NCBI RefSeq assembly: GCF_000420305.1
Contig: NZ_ATUR01000009.1
Coordinates: 40,517-104,516 of the forward strand
Length of the DNA: 64,000 bases
Origin: Novosphingopyxis baekryungensis DSM 16222
GTDB lineage: Bacteria; Pseudomonadota; Alphaproteobacteria; Sphingomonadales; Sphingomonadaceae
Direction of reading: 5' to 3'
The translations under genes were made by a program, and so were the position numbers. The notes below the pieces were generated by a model that did not search any database, was not told where the DNA came from, and saw nothing but the letters and a program-made list of their open reading frames with translations. Below are positions 16,583-24,963 of the stretch, piece by piece (position 1 is the stretch's first letter; each line of letters begins with the position of its first letter).

Positions 16583-16725
16583 GAACCGGTGGCCCGGGTG
16601 GGTGCTAACGCCCCCCCCCCGGGCTCCGCTCGCTGCCATGGATCGCAATTTGGCTAAACGTTCAATTGCCCGAGCACGCGAAATTCGAATGCATCCCGCG
16701 CTAGCGTACCCTCAATAAATTGTTC

Positions 16726-16751
16726 TGAGGGGTGAGAGCTCCAGATGCGTA
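16726..16751 (+). promoter_or_regulatory. ECF-type promoter P6 upstream of DUF2231 gene
   Basis: TGAGGG (16726-16731), 16 bases, CGTA (16748-16751); the start codon is at 16801. A second TGAGGG on the minus strand at 16714-16709 has no CGTA 16 bases downstream, so only the plus-strand site is called. Confidence 0.68.
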
Positions 16752-16800
16752 GCAATCTGCATATTCAGCGGTAAGTCGCCATGAAAGGGTACCCGTCATT

Positions 16801-17457
16801 ATGAAGCCATTCCAACTGTTAGCGCTCGTCTTCGCAAGTCTTCTTTGGGTCAGCCCGGTGCACGCGCATGGCGACGAAGCGCATGGCGGGGCCGCGAATG
16901 CAGCTGCGCCTGCGACAGCCAGTCCAGCGAACAATTCCGGTGAAGCCCAGGAGCTATCGAATGGCGCTTCGGGTGACGCTCATGCTTCAGGCGGGCACGA
17001 CGAGGCATCGGGAGAGACCGCCGATGTCAACGAGGAAGGCATCGTCGGTGTGCTCAAGAAATTGCATCCTGCCACGATACATTTCCCGATTGCCCTGTTT
17101 CTGATGGCCGCGCTGACCGAGCTCTTCATCGGTAAGCGTAGAGAAGCCGGGCTGGAGCCCGCCGTACGCGTGCTCATTTACGGCGGTGCGGGCGGCGCCG
17201 TCATTGCTGCCATATTCGGGTGGATACACACCGGACTGTGGTTTGGCGGTGATACGGCTATGCAGCTCCATCGCTGGAACGGCATGCTCATTGCCGTTTT
17301 GGGTCTTGTGCTCGCCGCGCTAGCCCACCGCCGCCCGGAGAGCCGGACCGCGCTGCGCATTGCGCTTTTTTCGATGGCTGTGCTCATTTTGGCCCAAGGA
17401 TTTCTCGGCGGCGAACTTGCGCACGGCCCTGACCACCTTGGTATTTCCTGGCTTTGA
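16801..17457 (+). CDS. DUF2231 membrane protein with His-rich periplasmic leader
   Basis: A 218-residue protein. A signal or anchor ends near VHAHG, and residues about 22-78 are a low-complexity His/Ala/Gly linker (HAHGDEAHGG, HASGGHDE). The rest has four membrane helices with LHPATIHFPIALFLMAAL, FGWIHTGLW, MQLHRWNGML and GGELAHGPDHLG, the conserved histidines of DUF2231, which may bind heme or metal. Promoter P6 is 49 bp upstream. The next gene, a lipoprotein, follows within 12 bp, so the two form an operon. A role in copper or redox stress is inferred from co-regulation. Confidence 0.8.
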   Translation: MKPFQLLALVFASLLWVSPVHAHGDEAHGGAANAAAPATASPANNSGEAQELSNGASGDAHASGGHDEASGETADVNEEGIVGVLKKLHPATIHFPIALFLMAALTELFIGKRREAGLEPAVRVLIYGGAGGAVIAAIFGWIHTGLWFGGDTAMQLHRWNGMLIAVLGLVLAALAHRRPESRTALRIALFSMAVLILAQGFLGGELAHGPDHLGISWL

Positions 17458-17468
17458 AGGATAGAATT

Positions 17469-17876
17469 ATGCGTCAATTAAAATGGAAGAAGATCGTTGG
17501 GCCCATCTCTATGGGAGTGCTGGCTCTGGGGCTTGCTGCCTGCGATCAGGGATCGCCAACACCTGAAGAAGTAGATGTCTCATCGACGATTGCGGATCCA
17601 ACCGCCTCCCCGGCGGCTGCGGCACTGCCGGAGGAAAATGGAACCGCAGCCGATGTTCAAGATCAACAAGCGGACGCGTCCCGTGAGAATTTGACTGGAG
17701 ACCCTGCGGCAGCGCCTGCCAGGCCGCAGCCTTCTCGCCCGTCATCCGAACCCGTCGCATCACCCACGCCGGAAATCACGCGTCCAGAACCAAAAGGGGA
17801 GTCGACGCAAGCTCCCGACCCACATGCCGGTCACGATATGCAGTCCATGACTGGTCACGATATGGAAGGAATGTAA
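17469..17876 (+). CDS. Pro/Ala-rich lipoprotein with MTGHD tail
   Basis: A 135-residue predicted lipoprotein: signal and lipobox LGLAAC (Cys near residue 26), then a long unstructured Ser/Pro/Ala/Glu-rich linker, ending in DPHAGHDMQSMTGHDMEGM, a small His/Met metal-binding tail. The ATG at 17469 has AAGGA ahead; a TTG at 17454 is possible but worse. It is co-transcribed with the DUF2231 gene. The tail may scavenge copper at the membrane surface. No conserved domain is visible. Confidence 0.68.
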   Translation: MRQLKWKKIVGPISMGVLALGLAACDQGSPTPEEVDVSSTIADPTASPAAAALPEENGTAADVQDQQADASRENLTGDPAAAPARPQPSRPSSEPVASPTPEITRPEPKGESTQAPDPHAGHDMQSMTGHDMEGM

Positions 17877-18104
17877 CGGCAGCAAAGGTGGCTAGGGGAT
17901 TGTTCGGGCGAAGTTTTAGATAAGGCGCGGCGAGAAGGCTGCGACCCATAGAGCGACAGGACCGGCGTGACGATACTTGGTGATCGAGGGAGGCCGCGGA
18001 TAAAAATGTCTCGCACGGATTTTCCGCCACTCCTCTCTGCATCAACTGAAAAGCGGCCCCTCCCCCCCAAGCCCTGCGGGTCGCAGGTGCACTGGGGTCG
18101 CTCA
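17877..18104. other. Intergenic region before the terminator, no gene seen
   Basis: About 230 bp between the lipoprotein gene and the strong terminator. It contains no ORF with a credible start, no promoter of the P1-P6 type and a C-rich run near 18062. Confidence 0.4.
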
Positions 18105-18148
18105 GGAACCCCGCGCGCCTCCAACCCCTGCGCGGGGTTCCGTTTTTT
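18105..18148 (+). terminator. Strong intrinsic terminator closing the copper region
   Basis: A perfect 12-bp stem GGAACCCCGCGC (18105-18116) / GCGCGGGGTTCC (18130-18141) with a 13-base loop, followed by GTTTTTTGG on the plus strand. It ends transcription from P6. Confidence 0.85.
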
Positions 18149-18241
18149 GGTAGGGGTCTGGATCGCGGTAAAGGTTGGTCCGCAGCCCGAATTTGCGCGG
18201 ATCAATGGTCCGGATGGCCAGCTTGGAGAGGAGAGCCATCA

Positions 18242-18451
18242 ATGGTCCATAAGAAGAAATATATCGCAGTATCGCGGTGGGAAGATGAAGGTAGAACACT
18301 GCCCTGCGGCCCCGAGGAAGCGCGTGCGGCCATCTGCGACGAGTGGGGTATTCCCGCGCTGTCGGATGCGGAACTTATCCAGCTGCGCATCCGGGTCATT
18401 GCTCTGGAAAATATCGTCTTAAGTCCTCTCGTTTCGTTTGGGCGTGATTGA
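18242..18451 (+). CDS. Small hypothetical protein, LENIVL paralogue
   Basis: A 69-residue protein. The first half (KKKYIAVSRWEDEGRTLP) is basic; the second half AELIQLRIRVIALENIVLS matches the gene at 15675-15962. The paralogue continues for 55 more residues after this motif, whereas this one stops after 11, so it may be a shortened copy. No family known. Confidence 0.5.
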   Translation: MVHKKKYIAVSRWEDEGRTLPCGPEEARAAICDEWGIPALSDAELIQLRIRVIALENIVLSPLVSFGRD

Positions 18452-18634
18452 GCGCTAATACATCGACACATTCTATCGTGAGCTCAAGCTCCTGACAGTT
18501 TATGCCTTTGAATCAACATGGTTATTCTACCCAAACGGACTAGAAATGGAATATGGGGAAAACCGCCAGTCCCACCGCATTCATTGACTGGAAAGGATTT
18601 TGGTGCTTAAACAGGAGCAAGGAAAGATATAACC

Positions 18635-18814
18635 ATGCCTCAAGTCAACCGATACAATCCAATGGAGCGCCAGCGCGAAAAACAACGCGCCCGGGTGCAG
18701 GATGATCGTGACTTGAACGCTGGCAACATATCACCTGAAGCGCTGAATCGCCAGAACGGCTTTTTCTCGTCACTTGATCTGTCAAACGCATCGGTGCGTC
18801 GCCGCCGAGCCTGA
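18635..18814 (+). CDS. 59-aa small protein preceding a nucleotidyltransferase gene
   Basis: A short frame of 59 codons: MPQVNRYNPMERQREKQRARV at the start, ending SVRRRRA. It follows a clear ribosome site (CAGGAGCAAGGAAAG, 18611-18625) and overlaps the next gene's start by 41 bp. The peptide is highly charged. It may be an antitoxin or regulator for the nucleotidyltransferase, inferred only from the arrangement. Confidence 0.5.
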   Translation: MPQVNRYNPMERQREKQRARVQDDRDLNAGNISPEALNRQNGFFSSLDLSNASVRRRRA

Positions 18815-19649
18815 TCTGGTACCCGAACAGCTAGCTCCCGAGACCGTACTTTCTATCGCTTCTCACATTGTGCTGGAAGATGGGGCGTTTGTTATCGGCG
18901 GGCAGGCGCTCAATCTGTGGGCCGAGCTTTATTCTGATCTCGAAGAGCTGAAACTTTATCGGCCTTACACATCCAAGGATATTGACTACTACGGCTTGCA
19001 GGACGCAGCCGAGAAGCTGGCAGCAGCCCTCGGCGGAAAAGTTCTGATTCCTGAAATCGACAATCAGACGCCGCAAACCGCCATTGTAGAAGCGCTGGTT
19101 GACGGGAAAGAGCTCAAAATCGACTTTCTCGGCCACGTCCTCGGCGTGCGGCCCGACCATCTCAATGATTTTGTCGCCGAAATTATTGTTCCATATACTC
19201 AGAACGGTGAGACCAAGCATCTCGCGATTCCAGTCATGCATCCGTTACACTGTCTGCAAAGCCGCATCAGCAATCTTGCCGTTTTGCACAGAGAGGATGA
19301 CACCGCCAAACGTCAGGCAGAAGCGGCTCCGTTGGTGTTGCGGGAATATATCAATCGCGCCCTCGAGGATGGTGATGTGAAAGAAGCCATCAAAACGCTT
19401 CAGCGGCTGTTTGACTTCTTGTCGAAAGACATCACCGGAAAACAATCTCACCGGCACATAAACCGAGATCCGATCGAGGTTATACAAGCGTTTGTCGATG
19501 ATGAACGCCTCGATGAAAGATTTCGAATAATTACGCTGAAAAACATGATCCAGAAAATCGAGCGACAGCGAAGCGCTCTGGGCCGCATATGGGAAGTTTT
19601 GTCCTTGCAGAAATTGCGCAAGGGCGAACGGCTCTATGGCAAAAGCTGA
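18774..19649 (+). CDS. Nucleotidyltransferase-fold protein, AbiEii/toxin-like
   Basis: A 291-residue protein. FVIGGQALNLWAELY (about residue 40) is the GG of the nucleotidyltransferase core, SKDIDYYG (about 65) supplies the DxD, and LKIDFLGHVLG (about 115) the third strand carboxylate. The C-terminal half is helical (TLQRLFDFLSKDITG, ITLKNMIQKIERQRSALGRIWEVLSL). This resembles NTase-fold toxins of abortive-infection type, though it is a separate branch from the AbiEii at 45635. The start is uncertain: ATG 18774 overlaps the preceding gene. Location at the edge of the mobile segment fits an accessory toxin. Confidence 0.6.
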   Translation: MICQTHRCVAAEPDLVPEQLAPETVLSIASHIVLEDGAFVIGGQALNLWAELYSDLEELKLYRPYTSKDIDYYGLQDAAEKLAAALGGKVLIPEIDNQTPQTAIVEALVDGKELKIDFLGHVLGVRPDHLNDFVAEIIVPYTQNGETKHLAIPVMHPLHCLQSRISNLAVLHREDDTAKRQAEAAPLVLREYINRALEDGDVKEAIKTLQRLFDFLSKDITGKQSHRHINRDPIEVIQAFVDDERLDERFRIITLKNMIQKIERQRSALGRIWEVLSLQKLRKGERLYGKS

Positions 19650-19685
19650 TGAATGTACCTTGCAACGCGTCGCTTGTTCAGCAGG

Positions 19686-20126
19686 TTAGATGATGAGAAG
19701 CAAACCGAGCGCGCCGAGCAAAACTGATGAAAATCCAAAAATCGTCTTCGCAACGGACGTCTTGCGCGCTTTGCCACCTTTTTGAACCTGCTTTTTGACC
19801 CGGTCGATGCCGGTCTTCAATCCCGCTGTTCCGTCCCAAACGTCGATCAGCCCCCACATAAGCAATGCGCTGGCAACGACTGCCGCGAACTCGCTTGGTG
19901 TTAATCCGCCCAGTCCGAACGATATGGTGGCACCGGTCACGATTGGCAGCATAAGAACCTTTGCAATATCCAGCGCACTTAAAATCGCCAGATGATCGCG
20001 TTTGAATATCGATGGCATGAGAAAAAGGGGCCGATCACATTGATCGCAAGCCTTGGCAGGATACCGCGAGCGCCATCCTGTCATAAACTGCCTGCAGAAC
20101 GGGCACTTTGCCTGTCGTTCGTTCAT
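19686..20126 (-). CDS. Zinc-ribbon membrane protein
   Basis: A 146-residue protein. CPFC and CDQC (near residues 8 and 27) form a zinc ribbon at the N-terminus; three hydrophobic segments follow (about 47-67, 74-94 and 127-146). I placed the start at 20126, after GGGGGCCGGCACA; an ATG at 20153, overlapping the previous stop as TGATG, is an alternative that adds nine residues. Family not recognised. Its neighbour upstream is a Cys-rich secreted protein. Confidence 0.6.
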   Translation of the reverse strand: MNERQAKCPFCRQFMTGWRSRYPAKACDQCDRPLFLMPSIFKRDHLAILSALDIAKVLMLPIVTGATISFGLGGLTPSEFAAVVASALLMWGLIDVWDGTAGLKTGIDRVKKQVQKGGKARKTSVAKTIFGFSSVLLGALGLLLII

Positions 20127-20152
20127 TGTGCCGGCCCCCAATTCCCTATGCA

Positions 20153-20548
20153 TCACGTTGTTTTCGAGCACTGCCCGCTGTCGCAATCGGCACCAACTTC
20201 GCAATCGTCGCATTCCATGCAGTCAGTGCAATTGGCAGCAACTTTCACTTGCCTACAATCGCTGCATTTGACAGCGTCGTTCAGTGCCGAATTGCGCGCT
20301 GTTTTGCCCGCGGTGGCGGCCATATATGCTTTCATCTTCTTTGCCTGGACGATGCGGTACTCCGCGCTGCGCTCGGCGCCTTTCGAAGGTGTTTTTGCAT
20401 CGCCCTGATCGGCCGCAATAGCACGCTCAAGGTCAGCTGCGGTGTGCATGTGGGAAGGATCGATCCCTTTGCAGCACTCACTGGCCATTGCGGGACTGGC
20501 GATCATGGCACTTGCCAAAGCGGCGGCTGCGATCAGTTTCTTCATCAT
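20153..20548 (-). CDS. Secreted Cys-rich protein
   Basis: A 131-residue protein with a signal peptide (MKKLIAAAALASAMIASPAMAS). The mature part begins with ECCKG, continues as a charged helical segment and ends in a Cys-rich tail of about 35 residues (CSDCRQVK, CTDCMECDDCEVGADCDSGQC). The clustered CxxC pairs suggest metal binding or a disulfide-stabilised tail. AGGAAATGTAAC precedes paired ATGs at 20548 and 20545. The gene overlaps or couples to the zinc-ribbon gene downstream. No known family. Confidence 0.65.
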   Translation of the reverse strand: MMKKLIAAAALASAMIASPAMASECCKGIDPSHMHTAADLERAIAADQGDAKTPSKGAERSAEYRIVQAKKMKAYMAATAGKTARNSALNDAVKCSDCRQVKVAANCTDCMECDDCEVGADCDSGQCSKTT

Positions 20549-20693
20549 GTTACATTTCCTTTTCTTGTAGCCGGTATTGACCGGCGGTTGGTGGCCCGCG
20601 TTCAAGTCGCGGTTCTTCGACGTGATCGAGGATTATTTGCGAAGGCAGAGCCTCCGAAATTCATTGAAATTGCAGTGAGGTGAGGAGGACTTT

Positions 20694-20903
20694 TCATCGC
20701 CAGAAACCGTCTTTTCGCTGGCCGTGACGGTTGTCGTAATCTTCCTTCTTGTCGTAATTGCTCTTCCGGATGCCGACTTCGACCCGGTCACCGCCGACGC
20801 TTCGAATATGCAGATCACGCAAGTCGACCCTGTTTCGATGCGCCCAATTCTTTGCTTCGCGTTCGCTACCGAACGTCCCTGCGTCTTCGTAATCAAATGC
20901 CAT
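20694..20903 (-). CDS. 69-aa conserved-looking small protein
   Basis: A 69-residue basic/charged protein (AFDYEDAGTFGSEREAKNWAHRN, VEVGIRKSNYDKKEDYDN). A strong ribosome site, AAAGGAGG, lies seven bases before the ATG, and the stop of the DUF2726 gene is only 12 bp upstream, so it is a real operon member. Function unknown. A longer antisense-like frame (20633-20974, minus) overlapping it is rejected. Confidence 0.6.
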   Translation of the reverse strand: MAFDYEDAGTFGSEREAKNWAHRNRVDLRDLHIRSVGGDRVEVGIRKSNYDKKEDYDNRHGQRKDGFWR

Positions 20904-20915
20904 CTTGGCCTCCTT

Positions 20916-21455
20916 TCAGGCGTTCGTTCTCGATGTTTGGGATTTTGCCGGGAGAGGCGGCAGCGCTTCTTCAATGTCCAGCGCGTCGCCGATCAGACTG
21001 GCGATGCTTTGTTGCGTCGGCCGTCTGCCTGCAGAAATGCGGACTGTCTGAAAGCCAGCGCGCCGCGTCAGCTCGTCCCGGTCGCGGTCGCGGTCGCCTC
21101 GCGAATTGTGGGTTCGGTCATCCAGCTCAACGAGAAGGATAACGGCGCCGGTTTCAGGATCTTCGACAACAAAATCGATCCGCTTGGAACTGAACTTGTT
21201 GAATGTCGTCCACCATTCCGACTTGGTGAGACCTTTCGCGGGGTTCATGATCGCGCCCATCGATACCTGCGAATGTACTCGCGCTCCTGGCAAAGCACGT
21301 TCGATCATGAAGCAGACCCTGCGTTCAGCCTGCGTCATGAGCGGCTTCGGGCGGACCTTGAGCCGGGACAGATAGCCTGGCGCTGCAAAACGAAGAAAGA
21401 TGACCAGAAGGAATGCGGCGGCCGCAGCCATGAGAAGCAAAGTTTCGGCTTTCAT
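20916..21455 (-). CDS. DUF2726 domain protein with N-terminal anchor
   Basis: A 179-residue protein. Residues about 5-22 are a membrane anchor. The domain (about 38-150) has MTQAERRVCFMIERALPG, VHSQVSMGAIMNP, RIDFVVEDPETGAVILLVELDDRTH and RDELTRRAGFQTVRI. The D and ExD-type pattern after RIDFVV resembles a PD-(D/E)XK nuclease-like core, the fold proposed for DUF2726. Such proteins are frequent in conjugative elements. A DRDRDRD stretch precedes the last part. Its role is not established. Confidence 0.78.
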   Translation of the reverse strand: MKAETLLLMAAAAAFLLVIFLRFAAPGYLSRLKVRPKPLMTQAERRVCFMIERALPGARVHSQVSMGAIMNPAKGLTKSEWWTTFNKFSSKRIDFVVEDPETGAVILLVELDDRTHNSRGDRDRDRDELTRRAGFQTVRISAGRRPTQQSIASLIGDALDIEEALPPLPAKSQTSRTNA

Positions 21456-21519
21456 GGCTGACTTCCCGCGATGAGGTCGAATCTTGCCAGATGCGGCGAC
21501 CGTTCAGATCTTTGTCTTG

Positions 21520-21921
21520 TCATGTGATAGGTTCCTTCAGGTGACGCCGCGCCTCACCAGGACGCGGAAAAATGGCGTAGATGCGGTGTTTTCCGAGCGG
21601 AGCGGCCATTTTGGTAGCGAGGTGGACGAATGCGACAGCAAGGGAGCCGACGATCACTGCAGCGAATATCGCCAGACCCAGCGCGATGAGTTCGGCCGCG
21701 AAATGATGTTCCATCACTTCGTTGCGGAGATCTGCACAACCCTGGACCCCGTACAGATCCAAATCGCACACAAAACTTCTCTCCCCCTCCAGCTCCTTTG
21801 CTAATCCTTCAAGCCCGGCGGCCTTTGAAAAATTGTGCATGGAGGGGTCTTGAGCCAGTATCTGTGCGAGGCTCTGGTGAGTGGTATCGGCACCGGCTAA
21901 TGTGTTGGGTTTCGCTTGCAT
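21520..21921 (-). CDS. Hypothetical one-helix protein of the transfer operon
   Basis: A 133-residue protein with a soluble N-terminal two-thirds, one membrane segment (about 74-100, ELIALGLAIFAAVIVGSLAVAFVHL) and a basic tail (RPGEARRHLK). The start lies eight bases after the relaxase stop, so it is co-transcribed with the mob genes. Not recognised. Confidence 0.55.
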   Translation of the reverse strand: MQAKPNTLAGADTTHQSLAQILAQDPSMHNFSKAAGLEGLAKELEGERSFVCDLDLYGVQGCADLRNEVMEHHFAAELIALGLAIFAAVIVGSLAVAFVHLATKMAAPLGKHRIYAIFPRPGEARRHLKEPIT

Positions 21922-21929
21922 GATGGTTC

Positions 21930-24900
21930 CTATCTGCTCCGCTCGATGTTCCGTTCTGGAAGGTCGATTTGCGGAACAGCGCGAAGGCTTTCCCGGTCGA
22001 CATTTGGCAAAGGCGGGAGCTTGTCGCCATTGCCGCGTAGGTGGTCTGGAATCTTGGGATTGAAGTCCGCGTGGACCTTCGTTTCCCGTATTTCCTCGAT
22101 CTGTTTGATCCCAAGCGTCTCCAGCGCGCTGGTTTTGTCGCCGGGATTGCGGCCGATCTGGCTCAGGAGCCGTTCGCGGTCGTTGGTCACTATGGTGATG
22201 TCGTCACGGACGCGGGTCATCATGACGAGTGCAAGGCGCTGGTTGGACAGGTGGCGCGCAGACGAGTGCATCTCGCCAATCGCCATGTCGCGCGTGTCAC
22301 CCTGAGCCTGGTGCATATTGAGGGCGTAGGCGAGCCCCATGCGCTCCAGCATCTTGTCGTTCTGCTTGAGCTCGACGGTTTCTCCAAGCTTGTTTTCTAT
22401 GGTGACAACACCGCCTTTAATGCCGAGGACTTTCGCCTCTTCAGACTTCATGAGCCTGCGAGCGTCGTCCTTTTCGGTCCACCTGATCTTGTCGCCTTCA
22501 TAGATCTTCTCATAATGTTTTTCGGAAAGCCGCAAGGCATCGCGCCGATCAGCGGGATCGATCTTGGACGGGTCCAGCGTAGTCTTCCGGCCATTTTCGT
22601 CGGTCAGCCGAACGCGGTCTTTGCTATCGATGCCTTGGACCTGGTAGCGGCCCCTCTGAAGCCCGTCCGGCGCGTTGCGGCGCACCACATCCAGAACCTG
22701 CCCTTTCTGATATGTTGCCGTGTAGCGGAGTTCTTCTCGTGTCGCGTGCGCAGGAAGAAGGGTGGTAAGCGGCTTTCCCTCGCCCGTTAGTTTGCCTTCG
22801 GCTCGCAGGCCGTCCTGAACCATTCGGTTAAGCGAGGCCCGCGCATCGCGTCCCGACGAATAGATGGCTGTCCGGCCGCGGTCCCCGTCCGGCAGGGCAA
22901 GCCAGGTTTTGGCCGCAGTTTCGAGATGATCTTTGCCAGCTTCAATGACGCGCGCGCCCAGCGACTGAAAACTCTCCTTGAAATTGCCGGAGCGCGCCAG
23001 ACCAGCGGCGACTTTCATATGATCGGTGCGCTGCCGCAGGCTCGTATCGAGCCGCGCCATTGCAGGATTGTCGCTCTGGATCAGCGAGAACGCTTTACCT
23101 GCTTCGATGGAGAGGAGCTGCGCCTTGTCGCCAACCATGACGAGCTTTTCGACACCTAGCCGGTTAGCCACCATCAACAGGTCATTCATCGGCTTGTTAG
23201 CCACGAGTGACGCTTCGTCCAGCACGAGGATCTTGTCCTTGAGTGCTGCCTTGGACGCTTCGAAGTTTGCTCCCTTTCCCGATATCGCTCCGCGCAGATG
23301 CTGATTGAGAAACGACGAAACCGTTTTGGCTTCTATGCCCCCTTGGATGAGCTCGCCGCCCGGCGCACGGATCTCGGTATCGCCCCGAAGATCGTTGACC
23401 ATCTTGTTGGCGAAGGAGAGGCCGATCACCTCCTTGCCTTCCTGGTGCGCGACGCTGGCGATCGCGGAAATAAGAGTGGTTTTGCCAGCGCCAGCAACGC
23501 CTTGAATGACGACTGTGCGATCGTCACTCGACAAGGCCATGGTGCCGGCCGCGATTTGCTCAGCGTTCAGGGCATGATCTCCCGACACCTCGCTCAAGCG
23601 TCCTGGCGCATCGCCAGCTGCAACCAAGCCTGGACTGGCATCTTTGCCGCTTGCCAGATTGTCACGGATCGCGTTTTCGATGTCGCGATGTTCCGGGGTC
23701 GTGAAGTTCTCGACCGTCTTATCGAGCCGGTCTGTTTTGCCTTCGAGCATCTGGCCGCTGCTGACCAGCTGCCCCATTCGCTGTTCGACACCGCCGGCGG
23801 TCACACCTTTGATCCCAAGATCGAGAGCGGTCTTTATCAGCTCTCCTTTGGTCCATGATGTCTCCCGCTCTCCGACGACCCGGATTGCTGACGCGGTAGC
23901 AATTTCCGTCCGCAGTTCGGTTGGTGTGAGAAGCGTCCGTGCAAATCCGTTCGTTGCGAGATCATCTGCCGGGCGGGTATAGATCTTGACGGTATCTCGG
24001 ATGGTCTTGAGCAGGTCCTGAACCTGCGCAGGTGTTCCGAGCTTCTGCTCTTTGTCATCAGTGGTCCTGGCCCTCGCCTGTTCGACCATGGCCTTGGCGT
24101 CGAATCCAAGCTTTGCAGCGCGGCCGTGCCACTCTGCGCGAAGCTCAATTTTATTGTCTGGATTGAGTTTGGGATCGCGCGTCCTCTTGGTGATTTCGCG
24201 AAGGGATTCTGTTTCGTTGGCGCCCCTCCCCAGCTTCGCGGCAGTCTCCAAGATCTCCTGTCTTCGCTGGCTGAAAGCATCGATGACATCACGGTCGACG
24301 CCCTTGATCTCGAATTGCCCGTGCTTGCCGGTAATCTCGGTTTGATAGCCTAGCTTTTCAAATTCCGTCCGGAGAGACGCATTGTAAATCGAGCCCAGGA
24401 CGGAATTATTTTTCCAGATTTCGCCGTTCCAGAGCGCCTTCCAGTTGCCATCCTTGTCCTGCGTTATTGGCGCAATGACAGCATGTGTATGGTTTTGAGG
24501 GTCCAGCTTCCGGCTCGTATCATGCTGGAAGAGGGCATAGACCAGGTTGCCCGTCTTCACGCCCTCGCCGCTCGAAGAGCGCGAATAGTCACGCTTCTCG
24601 GCCATGTTTTGCTCGAGATAGCCCATTACCGATTTAACGGCATTTTCCTGCGCTGTGAGAAGGCGCTTGTCGTCGCCTAGCTGGATCATGAGACTGCCGG
24701 ACTTCGGCATCGAAAAGGTGAGGTCTATGCCAGCGCGGCGGTTTTCGTTGCTATTGACGAGCGTGCCATCGGGAAGCTTGCTATCGAGAATTTTCTCGAA
24801 GTCTTCTTTTGAAACTTCGCCGGAAAGCCCAAGGACTTCGGCTCCTTTACCGCCCCACTCGCTCAATTCACCAACATTGGTGCCATCTCCGACATAATAG

Positions 24901-24962
24901 TCATCTTTGGCAAAATAGGTTGCAGCGCCGCCGGCGGATACGACTGATGCGACTGACAGCAT
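21930..24962 (-). CDS. MobF-family conjugative relaxase (TrwC/TraI/TraA type)
   Basis: A 1010-residue relaxase-helicase. The N-terminal 300 residues carry the MobF domain: DDYYVGD near residue 21 (candidate nicking Tyr), GxxTGNLVYALFQHDTSR and DPQNHTHAVI with the three metal-binding His. The second half is an SF1 helicase: GVAGAGKTT (Walker A, about 490), LDEASLV (Walker B) and helicase motifs to the end. It nicks oriT, stays covalently bound to the strand and unwinds it during transfer. Position in an operon with TraD and a ribbon-helix-helix protein supports this. A secretion apparatus is not visible, so the element may need a helper. Confidence 0.92.
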   Translation of the reverse strand: MLSVASVVSAGGAATYFAKDDYYVGDGTNVGELSEWGGKGAEVLGLSGEVSKEDFEKILDSKLPDGTLVNSNENRRAGIDLTFSMPKSGSLMIQLGDDKRLLTAQENAVKSVMGYLEQNMAEKRDYSRSSSGEGVKTGNLVYALFQHDTSRKLDPQNHTHAVIAPITQDKDGNWKALWNGEIWKNNSVLGSIYNASLRTEFEKLGYQTEITGKHGQFEIKGVDRDVIDAFSQRRQEILETAAKLGRGANETESLREITKRTRDPKLNPDNKIELRAEWHGRAAKLGFDAKAMVEQARARTTDDKEQKLGTPAQVQDLLKTIRDTVKIYTRPADDLATNGFARTLLTPTELRTEIATASAIRVVGERETSWTKGELIKTALDLGIKGVTAGGVEQRMGQLVSSGQMLEGKTDRLDKTVENFTTPEHRDIENAIRDNLASGKDASPGLVAAGDAPGRLSEVSGDHALNAEQIAAGTMALSSDDRTVVIQGVAGAGKTTLISAIASVAHQEGKEVIGLSFANKMVNDLRGDTEIRAPGGELIQGGIEAKTVSSFLNQHLRGAISGKGANFEASKAALKDKILVLDEASLVANKPMNDLLMVANRLGVEKLVMVGDKAQLLSIEAGKAFSLIQSDNPAMARLDTSLRQRTDHMKVAAGLARSGNFKESFQSLGARVIEAGKDHLETAAKTWLALPDGDRGRTAIYSSGRDARASLNRMVQDGLRAEGKLTGEGKPLTTLLPAHATREELRYTATYQKGQVLDVVRRNAPDGLQRGRYQVQGIDSKDRVRLTDENGRKTTLDPSKIDPADRRDALRLSEKHYEKIYEGDKIRWTEKDDARRLMKSEEAKVLGIKGGVVTIENKLGETVELKQNDKMLERMGLAYALNMHQAQGDTRDMAIGEMHSSARHLSNQRLALVMMTRVRDDITIVTNDRERLLSQIGRNPGDKTSALETLGIKQIEEIRETKVHADFNPKIPDHLRGNGDKLPPLPNVDRESLRAVPQIDLPERNIERSR

Positions 24963-24963
24963 A

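Noticed and set aside
16709..16714. A minus-strand TGAGGG facing away from P6
   Set aside because: The bases 16 downstream are GCAT, not CGTA, so it does not complete the promoter pattern.
20633..20974. A 113-codon minus-strand frame
   Set aside because: It overlaps the 69-aa gene with a strong ribosome site in another frame and has a non-native composition.
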